The position numbers were made by a program, and so were the translations under genes. The notes below the pieces were generated by a model. That model was not told the DNA's origin. It was given only the letters and a program-made list of their open reading frames with translations, and did not search any database. Below are positions 18,793 through 25,321 of a DNA stretch of 38,277 nt, piece after piece (position 1 is the stretch's first letter; the number at the start of each line of letters is the position of its first letter). The stretch is from Algoriphagus terrigena DSM 22685. GTDB taxonomy: Bacteria; Bacteroidota; Bacteroidia; Cytophagales; Cyclobacteriaceae. The stretch is taken from positions 1 to 38,277 of the forward strand of contig NZ_AUBW01000033.1 in the NCBI RefSeq assembly GCF_000429445.1. The letters are read 5' to 3'.

Positions 18793-18800
18793 TATTTTTG
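18793..18800 (+). promoter_or_regulatory. Candidate Bacteroidota -7 box of the pseudouridine synthase gene
   Basis: TATTTTTG fits TAnnTTTG and ends four bases before the ATG at 18805, so transcription would start at or next to the start codon. A TTTG at 18766-18769 lies 23 bases upstream, longer than the usual spacing, so the match is only partial. Confidence 0.35.
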
Positions 18801-18804
18801 CTGC

Positions 18805-19839
18805 ATGAGCCAACAGCCCGAAGAAGAGTTTGAAGAGGACGAGTTAGAATTGTTTGAACGCCACCGAATCCTGGTGGACAAAGGCCAGTCCCCGGTGCGG
18901 ATTGACAAGTTTCTCACCGAAAAAATCGCCCATGTCGCCCGCAACAAAGTTCAGCAGGCTATCGAGAATGACACCGTACTGGTGAACGGGAAACCGATCA
19001 AGTCCAACTATCGCATCAAGCCGCTTGACGATATCCAGGTGTTCATGGACAAGCCAAGGAGGGATACGGAGGTCATTCCCGAGGATATTCCCCTGGACAT
19101 CGTCTATGAGGACAAAAGTCTGCTGATCGTCAACAAGCCTCCCGGGATGGTGGTACATCCGGCGCAGGGCAACTGGAACGGGACTTTGGCAAATGCGCTC
19201 GTCTACCACTTTCAGCATTTGCCCGAGATGAAAGGCAATGAGGGCCGGCCGGGTCTGGTCCACCGGATCGACAAGGATACCTCCGGACTGCTGGTGATTG
19301 CCAAATCGGAGGAAGCAATGACTCCATTGGCTGCGCAGTTTTTTCATCATACGATTGAAAGGACCTACCTCGCATTGGTCTGGGGCGAACTGGAGGGGGA
19401 TTCTGGAACTATCCGGGGCAATGTGGGTAGAAGTGCCAAAGACAGAAAGGTAATGGATGTGTACCCTGATGGAAGTCAGGGGAAACATGCCGTGACCCAT
19501 TGGAAAGTGCTGAAGCGGCTTCGCTACGTCACCTTAATTCAGTGTAACCTGGAGACTGGCCGCACCCACCAGATCCGCGCACACTTGAAATACATCGGGC
19601 ATCCGCTTTTCAACGACGCGATGTATGGTGGAGATAAAATCCGAAAGGGTACGCAATTCGCTAAATACAAAGCTTTTGTGCAAAACTGCTTTGATCTGAT
19701 GCCGCGTCAGGCCTTACACGCCATGAGTTTGGGCTTTGTACATCCTGTCACTAAAGAGCGTCTTTATCGTGAAGCGCCGCTTCCGGGGGATTTTACAGCG
19801 GTACTCGAGAAATGGGATAACTACGTCAATTTCGAATAG
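18805..19839 (+). CDS. rluD: RluA/RluD-family 23S rRNA pseudouridine synthase
   Basis: 344 residues from the ATG at 18805 (MSQQPEEEFEEDEL). The frame opens further upstream at 18727, but that part overlaps the divergent enzyme gene and has no homology. An acidic N-terminal extension is followed by an S4 RNA-binding domain (RIDKFLTEKIAHVARNKVQQ, about residues 32-51). The catalytic domain carries VHRIDKDTSGLLVIAKS with catalytic Asp156, NKPPGMVVHPA, and ETGRTHQIRAHLKYIGHPLF. RluD modifies U1911/1915/1917 in helix 69 of 23S rRNA. The assignment to RluD rather than RluC or RluA rests on the S4 domain and overall size, so the symbol is likely but not certain. Confidence 0.88.
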   Translation: MSQQPEEEFEEDELELFERHRILVDKGQSPVRIDKFLTEKIAHVARNKVQQAIENDTVLVNGKPIKSNYRIKPLDDIQVFMDKPRRDTEVIPEDIPLDIVYEDKSLLIVNKPPGMVVHPAQGNWNGTLANALVYHFQHLPEMKGNEGRPGLVHRIDKDTSGLLVIAKSEEAMTPLAAQFFHHTIERTYLALVWGELEGDSGTIRGNVGRSAKDRKVMDVYPDGSQGKHAVTHWKVLKRLRYVTLIQCNLETGRTHQIRAHLKYIGHPLFNDAMYGGDKIRKGTQFAKYKAFVQNCFDLMPRQALHAMSLGFVHPVTKERLYREAPLPGDFTAVLEKWDNYVNFE

Positions 19840-20113
19840 ACAATTGCTAAAAAGGCAACAAAAGTCTTTTATTAATGATTATATGGCAATAAAAAGACAT
19901 GTTTGATTGATAAAATGTAAAAAACCATCCCCTTATTAACAGATCGTTAAAAAAGCACTTCAAAACCAAGCTACATTTATCTAATCTGTATTAATCAATC
20001 GTTATCATTAAAAATACTGTAAATATTCAATCATTTTTTTGAATAATTTTCAATACTAAAGAAAGACCTGCTATATTTGAAACATCAAAAGGGATAAAAG
20101 ATCCCTCACACAA
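19840..20113. other. AT-rich gap holding the leader of tRNA-like gene 1
   Basis: No coding potential. Close to the pseudouridine synthase stop there is a weak hairpin (TTGC, then GCAA around TAAAAAG). An imperfect 10-bp palindrome GTCTTTTATT / AATAAAAAGAC lies at 19864-19898, without a T-run on this strand. The far end contains the promoter candidate at 20072 and a small 5' hairpin GGGAT-AAAAG-ATCCC (20091-20105) just before the tRNA-like gene. Confidence 0.5.
20072..20079 (+). promoter_or_regulatory. Candidate -7 box (TATATTTG) upstream of tRNA-like gene 1
   Basis: TATATTTG is an exact TAnnTTTG match 34 bases before the tRNA-like element. The region 19 bases further upstream reads TTTTCA, a weak TTTG-like -33 box. 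A start near 20084 would give a leader of about 30 nt containing a 5-6 bp hairpin. Confidence 0.45.
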
Positions 20114-20238
20114 TGTAGGATGTTGAAATTGGCAGACAAGCCCTCCTGTCTCGGGGGTGGAGGTCATAGGATAAAGCATTTAGCGAGCTCGTAAATTTGC
20201 CTAACTACTCCGTGGAGGTTCGAATCCTTCTCCTACAG
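20114..20238 (+). ncRNA. tRNA-like RNA 1 with giant variable arm
   Basis: The ends form a complete cloverleaf. The acceptor is TGTAGGA (20114-20120) with TCCTACA (20231-20237) and discriminator G20238. The D arm is TTG/CAA around AAATTGGCAGA, keeping the GG pair. The anticodon stem is CCCTC/GGGGG around loop CTGTCTC (20146-20152). The T arm is GGAGG/CCTTC around TTCGAAT. Between the anticodon and T stems lie 56 nt (20158-20213), against 10-24 in known class II tRNAs. They fold as a rod: GGAG 20159-20162 with CTCC 20208-20211, TAGG 20167-20170 with CCTA 20200-20203, and a hairpin ATTTA/TAAAT at 20178-20196. The loop would read anticodon GUC with an atypical U at position 37. A terminator follows 32 bases later. 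It is not a standard tRNA; function unknown. Confidence 0.75.
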
Positions 20239-20270
20239 CAGGTTATTTTGGGTTTATTGTTAATTGACTA

Positions 20271-20301
20271 AAACCATGAAATTTTATTTCATGGTTTTTT
20301 T
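20271..20301 (+). terminator. Intrinsic terminator of tRNA-like gene 1
   Basis: AAACCATGAAAT (20271-20282), loop TTT, then ATTTCATGGTTT (20286-20297), a perfect 12-bp stem continuing into a run of T to 20301. It ends a transcript carrying the tRNA-like element. Confidence 0.85.
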
Positions 20302-20525
20302 ATTGCCTATTTTTTCCGCGGGCGAATAATATTCTGTCCGTCCGGTTAATCTCAGAATTAACCGTGCGTAAAACGCTTTTTGTTAGACTATTGCCAAATT
20401 CTTAACGAAAACTTCATTTTGAAGGCCTTCATTTTCTCCGAGTTGTATATATGGAGGTTATTTTGCGAATAATGTAAAAAATGAAAATAAAACTTGCCAA
20501 AATTTTAATAAACCAATCGTATTTC

Positions 20526-20533
20526 TAATTTTG
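20526..20533 (+). promoter_or_regulatory. Candidate -7 box (TAATTTTG) upstream of tRNA-like gene 2
   Basis: TAATTTTG fits TAnnTTTG. TTTT at 20503-20506, 19 bases upstream, is a weak -33 box. If used, the transcript would begin near 20538 and include the two hairpins at 20558-20647 before the tRNA-like part. Confidence 0.3.
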
Positions 20534-20557
20534 GGGCATTAAAGTTCTCAAACCTAT

Positions 20558-20647
20558 CTGATCGATTACAGAAAGCTCGTAAGAGCTTTTTGAGTATCAG
20601 GGGGTTAGGACTTACTCTGCCAACGGGCAGACTGGTCCTTGCTCCCC
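20558..20647 (+). ncRNA. Two-hairpin structured RNA region ahead of tRNA-like gene 2
   Basis: Hairpin A: CTGAT (20558-20562) pairs with ATCAG (20596-20600), enclosing AAAGCTC-GTAA-GAGCTTT (20572-20589). Hairpin B: GGGG (20601-20604) with CCCC (20644-20647), AGGAC (20607-20611) with GTCCT (20634-20638), and CTGCC-AACG-GGCAG (20617-20630), a three-tier rod with a tetraloop. There is no coding potential and no T-run after hairpin B, so the RNA probably continues into the tRNA-like element. It could be a processed 5' leader, a regulatory leader or a separate small RNA. I do not recognise a known family. Confidence 0.5.
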
Positions 20648-20664
20648 ATTAAAAAATGACATAT

Positions 20665-20788
20665 TGTAGGATGTTGAAATTGGCAGACAAGCCCTCCTGT
20701 CTCGGGGGTGGGGAGTTCAGCACAAAGCGTAATTCAAACCGGACTACTGCCTAACTGCCTCGTGGAGGTTCGAATCCTTCTCCTACAG
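20665..20788 (+). ncRNA. tRNA-like RNA 2 with giant variable arm
   Basis: The first 47 nt (20665-20711) and the last stretch (20761-20789) are identical to tRNA-like RNA 1, with identity starting at the first acceptor base. Acceptor, D, anticodon and T arms are therefore the same, with G20788 as discriminator, here followed by CCA. The 55-nt variable region (20709-20763) differs in much of its sequence but also folds: GGGG 20710-20713 with CCTC 20758-20761, and AGTT 20714-20717 with AACT 20753-20756 around one bulged G. An A-T pair in copy 1 (20161/20209) is a G-C pair here (20712/20759), and G-C 20160/20210 becomes G-T 20711/20760. AAAGC and TGCCTAACT are shared within the arm. A terminator follows at once. 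Confidence 0.75.
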
Positions 20789-20793
20789 CCACC

Positions 20794-20820
20794 AAAAAGC
20801 AATGCATAGCATTGCTTTTT
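20794..20820 (+). terminator. Intrinsic terminator of tRNA-like gene 2
   Basis: AAAAAGCAATGC (20794-20805), loop ATA, then GCATTGCTTTTT (20809-20820), a perfect 12-bp stem ending in a T-run. It lies six bases after the tRNA-like discriminator. The ATG inside it (20802) is in frame with the next gene but is most unlikely to be its start. Confidence 0.88.
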
Positions 20821-20876
20821 CTGTTTTTGGCCTTTTTTGTGCTATCTTTTGTATACTTAATTCTTATTTCACTTTT

Positions 20877-23800
20877 ATGGAATCAGGGAAACGGGAGAAA
20901 CATTTTGCCCATCCTGTTCGAAGGAAAATTCTCCGCATCGGGATGATTGCCGTGCTCTCCCTGTTGTTTCTTGAGTTTATCCTCTACTTCGGATCCAATA
21001 TTTTCCTCAAGAGTTATGCTCAGAGGAAGATCAATGAGGCGACTAAGAATGTCTATGTCGTAGATTTCAACAGGTTCAATTTTTCGTTGTTACGCCGGGG
21101 ATTTTTTCTGGACGGAATAGTGATTCATCCGGTCAATCCAGAAAACAGAAAGGAGGACCAGGCGCTCTTTGACGCCACGCTGGATCAGATCGCATTCAGG
21201 GCGCTGTGGTATGATTTTTTTGACAAGAAGTTTACCATTGGCAAGATTTATATAGACAATCCGACCGTGAATCTGGATTTGCCCGGAACTGATCCGAAGG
21301 CGGGGCAAGCTGTCGGCATGGTGGCAGGAACTACGGAAGACAAAATCTCCCCGATCAAGGCGCTCGAAGAAGAGGTCAGAAAGACTGTGCAGCGGGCAAA
21401 TCTAACCGGACTTCTGATCGAGGAAGTTGAGATCGACCACGCAAATTTCTTCTTTTCCAACTTTCTGAGCAGATCCGATTTGAAGGCGGATAATACCTCT
21501 CTGATCGTCAGAAACATTGATTTTTCGACCCAGGAGGAATGGAAAACGCCATTCAATGCCGAGGGGTTTGAGTTTGAACTGGAGCAAGTCGTCTATCCAT
21601 TGCCGGACGGAATTCATCTGATCAGGGCTGAGCGGGTCTATATTTCCTCTCTTGACAATTTTGTAGAGATTGATCTGCTGAACCTCACCCCAGACCGATC
21701 CAAGCTGAGCAAGGCCTACTATCAGGTGGGGCTCAAAGAGCTACGGGTGGGAAATGTGGATCTCAACAAGGCTTTTATGACCTCCGTGCTCGATATCGAC
21801 GAGCTGATCCTGGACAATCCCGACCTGCGGGTATTTAGCAATCCGGAAGTGGCGTCTGATAGCGCTGCCTCGGGCAACCTGAATGATTTTATCAAAGGAA
21901 ACCTGGAGTCTGTCGCCATCAAAGAGCTGTCGATCAACAAGGGTAGATTTATCAAATCAGAGGTGGTAGACACCCTCAAAAACAGGATCGAGCTGGACGA
22001 GCTGGACTTTAAGATGGCGGGATTTTACATCGGAGACGACTCCCTGCGAAAAGTGGATCAATTTTTTTACGGGGAAGATGCTGCGATGGAAATCAAGGGA
22101 AGCCGGATCTATCTCGGTGACGAAATCCACCTTTTGACAGGGGATGTGGTAAGCGTTTCTTCTTTCAAAGACGAGTTGATTGTCAAAAACCTCAGTATTC
22201 AGCCTAGGCCGGATGCACTCGATTCCCACGACCCCGAGAAACTCCTGAAGCTCTCGCTGGCGGAGTTGTCTATCGAAGAGGTGGGTCTGAGAGACATGTA
22301 TAACGCGGGCATTTTCCATGCGGAACAGATCAAGATTTTGCGGCCGCAGATCGAGTACACGGAGTTGATCAGGAAAAGGGCTGACAAAGGAGATCAGGCT
22401 CTATTGGGAGAGATCGTAGGAGGATTTATGAATGAGGTTTCCGTCGGCTCTTTTGAAGTCGAGGACGGTACGATCCAGTTTGTCGGGGCAGGAGGACAAC
22501 AGAGGAATGACATTGGATTTGAGCGGTTCAGCTTTAGGCTGGACAATATCCTTTTTCAGCCTAATATCTCAACCGAAATCCAGGAGCAGGTTCAACTCGA
22601 TGAGATATTTCTGAGGTTGGACAAATACCGCCTGAAGCTGAAGGACAACCTGCATATCATCCTGGCTGACCAGCTCACGATTGATTCCAAAGGCCAGCTG
22701 CTTGAAGTCAAGAATCTGACCATCCAGCCCGAAAACCAGGATCAGATTCAGACGGCACTTGATACCTATGGTAAAACCTCGACAGTTGATTTTTCCGTCC
22801 CTGTTTTCCGGGCTGAGGGGGTAGATATCAAGGCGGTTTTCTATGAGGAGAAGCTGTTTGTGCATCGGATATTAATGCCAAGTCCGGTGTTTTCGGTGAC
22901 TACCTATCGGAACAAAACGGCGTCTGCCGGTGGCGATTCCCCTGGTTCAAATGATGATCTTAGGGAGATTCTGTTGGGATACTTTAAGGCGATAGCCGTC
23001 GATACGGTCGGTCTGGACAAGGCGCGGATCAGCTATCAGAGTTTTGTCGAAGGCAAGCGTTCAAGTTTCGAGGAGGACAACTTTTCACTCAGCCTGAAGA
23101 ATTTTGTCTTGGATCAGGATGCTGCAATTTCCAATGATAAGACGTTTTTTTCGGATGAGATAGACTTGGTATTCAATAAATACTCCTTCAGCCTGGGAGG
23201 AGGGAAATATGAAGTGACGACAGATCAACTCCAGTACAATTCCCTTAAGCAGTCGATCGAAGTGAAAGATCTGATACTGACACCCAATGCGGATTTTCCG
23301 GGAAGAATCCAGCTAAGTCTGCGTCTCCCAAGAGTGGACTTCAAAGGGGTGGATATCGAGCAGTTTCTGTTCGAAAACCGACTGGATCTCAATAAGCTGG
23401 AGATTGACGGGGGACAGATCGAAATCGGGATCGACCGGGAAGTAGCCACAAAACCTGCATCAGCCAAGTCCCAAGGACCGGAGAGCGTACGGAGAAAATC
23501 CCTGGAAGAGATCTTGATCGATACGATCCAGACCAGCAACTCAAGGCTCTCGATCAACTATCAGCTTGGTGAATCTCCGGTCAATTCTATTGAGACAGAC
23601 TTCGGTCTGCTGATCCGCGGGTTTAAGCTCGATTCGGCAATTACCGCGAGCAAAGACGTCGGCAGCCTGTACGATGAAGTGAGCCTGAGCCTGAACGAAT
23701 TCAGATTTGCACTGCCGGACAGTGTCCATACCCTGGGATTTTCTACCGTGGAGGTAGGTACGCAGAAAGAAGAGATCGTGTTTTCCGACTTCTATCTTAC

Positions 23801-25247
23801 TCCGAAAGATCAGTTTGGGAGGCCAGGAAATCCGGTTTTGGACGCCAAGATTGACCAGGTGATATTGAAAAACAACCGGTTGGCAGAGATGCAGGACACG
23901 GGGATCTTTGACCTGCGCGAGTTGCGATTGGTGAATCCAAAGATTAACCTCTACCTCGACACGGCCAAAGTCAAAAAGGAGCAAAAGGAAATCAAAGTCA
24001 AATCGGCTACTTCGCTGATCCATTCGATCCTGCTAGGAGATTTTTTGCTGGAAAACGGGGAGATGGTCGTTCACAAGAAGGGACAGGGCCCGATTCCCAG
24101 ACTTGATTTTAAAGAAATCTCAATCAATGCCAAGGGCTTAAATCTGAATCTTCTGGAAAGTGATCAGTCTCTGGATCTTAAAACGCTAGCCGAGAAGAAC
24201 GCCCAGTTCGGCCTGAAAGATTACTCGATTGTCACCCCTGACAGCTTATACAAGGTCGACATAGGCAGTGTTGACTATAGCCAGGGCAACTTGGTTTTGG
24301 AGGAGATCTATTATCGTCCTGTCGACGGGAATTACGGCTTGCTCAGGAAGCTGCCTTATCAGTCCGATGCGGTGACTGCACGGATCGGAGCTGTGCGTGT
24401 CAACCAGATCGATCTGGTGAGCTACCTCGAGGGAAATCTGCTTAAAGCGAGTGAGCTGATTGTGGAAGATCCCATGGTGGATCTTTTCAGAGACAAGAGA
24501 ATTCCGATCGACAGCTCGGCGCAAAAACCGATGCCCCAGTTTATGCTGGAAAACGCAGGGATCAATGCAGATCTGGTTTCACTTCGGGTGAGAAATGGCC
24601 GGGTCCGTTACTATGAGTTTGGACCAAAGAGCTTGGTTCCGGGTATGATCTCTTTTGATCGGATCAACTTGGATATGGTGCCATTCTATCTGAGAAAGCC
24701 GGAGCAGGACTATCCCCTGGATCAGCTCAGGCTTGGTATCGAGGCTTATATCATGGATACTTCTGAGGTGAATCTGGAAGCTCTGATGTACTTCCAGCCC
24801 AAGTACCCGATGGATGTTAACGTCAGTATGAACAGGTTTGCCTTTGAAGAAGCCAACGATTTTCTTTCCAAAACCCTTTTCGTCAAAGCCATGGACGGCA
24901 CGGTGACGGATGGGAAATGGGAGTTTAGACTGGACGAGGACGAGGCAAGGGGGGTGATGGAGTTTGGTTATACCAATTTGAAGATCCAGTTTTTGGACTC
25001 GCTCACTCTCAACCAAGGCTTGGGGAAACTGAAGCTTTACACCTTTGGAGCCAATCTTTTTGCGAAAAACTCGAACCCTCGCGGACTGTCGTCAAGAGTC
25101 GTCAAGCGCAAAATTTATCAGGAACGGGATAAGCGGAAGTTTGTGTTCAGTGCTTGGTGGAAGGCGACGTTCAGTGGGCTGAGGGGGACACTTGGATTTG
25201 GGCGTGCGAAGATGCCGAAGAGGAGGGAAGAGCAGCGTGAAAGGTGA
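20877..25247 (+). CDS. Large AsmA/TamB-like membrane-anchored protein, function unknown
   Basis: 1456 residues from the ATG at 20877 (MESGKREKHF). The frame is open back to 20802, but that start is inside a terminator stem. A basic N-terminus and one membrane helix (GMIAVLSLLFLEFILYF, about residues 24-40) are followed by a long extracytoplasmic region. This consists of recurring beta-strand units of the form 'L-x-I-D-N/K-x-x-I-x-I-x' (for example KFTIGKIYIDNPTVNLDL and KELSINKGRFIKSEVV), as in AsmA, TamB and DUF748-like proteins, which build elongated beta-grooves thought to carry lipids to the outer membrane. No catalytic motif is visible. The C-terminus is rich in Lys and Arg. The family placement is by pattern and remains tentative. 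It is monocistronic, between the tRNA-like terminator and a bidirectional terminator. Confidence 0.72.
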   Translation: MESGKREKHFAHPVRRKILRIGMIAVLSLLFLEFILYFGSNIFLKSYAQRKINEATKNVYVVDFNRFNFSLLRRGFFLDGIVIHPVNPENRKEDQALFDATLDQIAFRALWYDFFDKKFTIGKIYIDNPTVNLDLPGTDPKAGQAVGMVAGTTEDKISPIKALEEEVRKTVQRANLTGLLIEEVEIDHANFFFSNFLSRSDLKADNTSLIVRNIDFSTQEEWKTPFNAEGFEFELEQVVYPLPDGIHLIRAERVYISSLDNFVEIDLLNLTPDRSKLSKAYYQVGLKELRVGNVDLNKAFMTSVLDIDELILDNPDLRVFSNPEVASDSAASGNLNDFIKGNLESVAIKELSINKGRFIKSEVVDTLKNRIELDELDFKMAGFYIGDDSLRKVDQFFYGEDAAMEIKGSRIYLGDEIHLLTGDVVSVSSFKDELIVKNLSIQPRPDALDSHDPEKLLKLSLAELSIEEVGLRDMYNAGIFHAEQIKILRPQIEYTELIRKRADKGDQALLGEIVGGFMNEVSVGSFEVEDGTIQFVGAGGQQRNDIGFERFSFRLDNILFQPNISTEIQEQVQLDEIFLRLDKYRLKLKDNLHIILADQLTIDSKGQLLEVKNLTIQPENQDQIQTALDTYGKTSTVDFSVPVFRAEGVDIKAVFYEEKLFVHRILMPSPVFSVTTYRNKTASAGGDSPGSNDDLREILLGYFKAIAVDTVGLDKARISYQSFVEGKRSSFEEDNFSLSLKNFVLDQDAAISNDKTFFSDEIDLVFNKYSFSLGGGKYEVTTDQLQYNSLKQSIEVKDLILTPNADFPGRIQLSLRLPRVDFKGVDIEQFLFENRLDLNKLEIDGGQIEIGIDREVATKPASAKSQGPESVRRKSLEEILIDTIQTSNSRLSINYQLGESPVNSIETDFGLLIRGFKLDSAITASKDVGSLYDEVSLSLNEFRFALPDSVHTLGFSTVEVGTQKEEIVFSDFYLTPKDQFGRPGNPVLDAKIDQVILKNNRLAEMQDTGIFDLRELRLVNPKINLYLDTAKVKKEQKEIKVKSATSLIHSILLGDFLLENGEMVVHKKGQGPIPRLDFKEISINAKGLNLNLLESDQSLDLKTLAEKNAQFGLKDYSIVTPDSLYKVDIGSVDYSQGNLVLEEIYYRPVDGNYGLLRKLPYQSDAVTARIGAVRVNQIDLVSYLEGNLLKASELIVEDPMVDLFRDKRIPIDSSAQKPMPQFMLENAGINADLVSLRVRNGRVRYYEFGPKSLVPGMISFDRINLDMVPFYLRKPEQDYPLDQLRLGIEAYIMDTSEVNLEALMYFQPKYPMDVNVSMNRFAFEEANDFLSKTLFVKAMDGTVTDGKWEFRLDEDEARGVMEFGYTNLKIQFLDSLTLNQGLGKLKLYTFGANLFAKNSNPRGLSSRVVKRKIYQERDKRKFVFSAWWKATFSGLRGTLGFGRAKMPKRREEQRER

Positions 25248-25272
25248 GCTGGGCCAATTCCTTTTTAATAAA

Positions 25273-25300
25273 AAAAAGGCATCCCGATCAGGATGCCTTT
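25273..25300. terminator. Bidirectional intrinsic terminator
   Basis: AAAAGGCATCC (25273-25283) pairs with GGATGCCTTTT (25290-25300) around CGATCA, with A-runs before and T-runs after. It separates the convergent AsmA-like gene and the LVIVD lipoprotein gene, and can serve both. Confidence 0.9.
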
Positions 25301-25321
25301 TGCACATAGGACTTCAAATGA

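Larger units (their letters stand above)
20239..20664. other. Gap between the two tRNA-like genes
   Basis: After the terminator at 20271-20301 there is an AT-rich stretch with no open frame of note. An inverted repeat GGTTAAT-CTCAG-AATTAACC lies near 20344-20362. From about 20526 the sequence becomes the presumed promoter and structured leader of tRNA-like gene 2 (described separately). No attachment site, integrase or other mobile-element gene is present between the two copies. Confidence 0.5.

Noticed and set aside
20114..20238. tmRNA or tRNA-Sec
   Set aside because: There is no tag-peptide frame or tmRNA acceptor sequence, and the D stem is three base pairs with loop CTGTCTC rather than the long D stem and UCA anticodon of tRNA-Sec.
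20114..20788. Interpretation of the two tRNA-like copies as attL/attR flanking an integrated element
   Set aside because: Only about 430 bases lie between them, with no integrase or cargo. Both copies are complete, and they differ in the middle rather than at one end.
20802..20876. N-terminal extension MHSIAFSVFG... of the AsmA-like protein
   Set aside because: Its start codon lies inside the stem of the terminator of tRNA-like gene 2, and the following ATG at 20877 gives a normal basic N-terminus before a single membrane helix.
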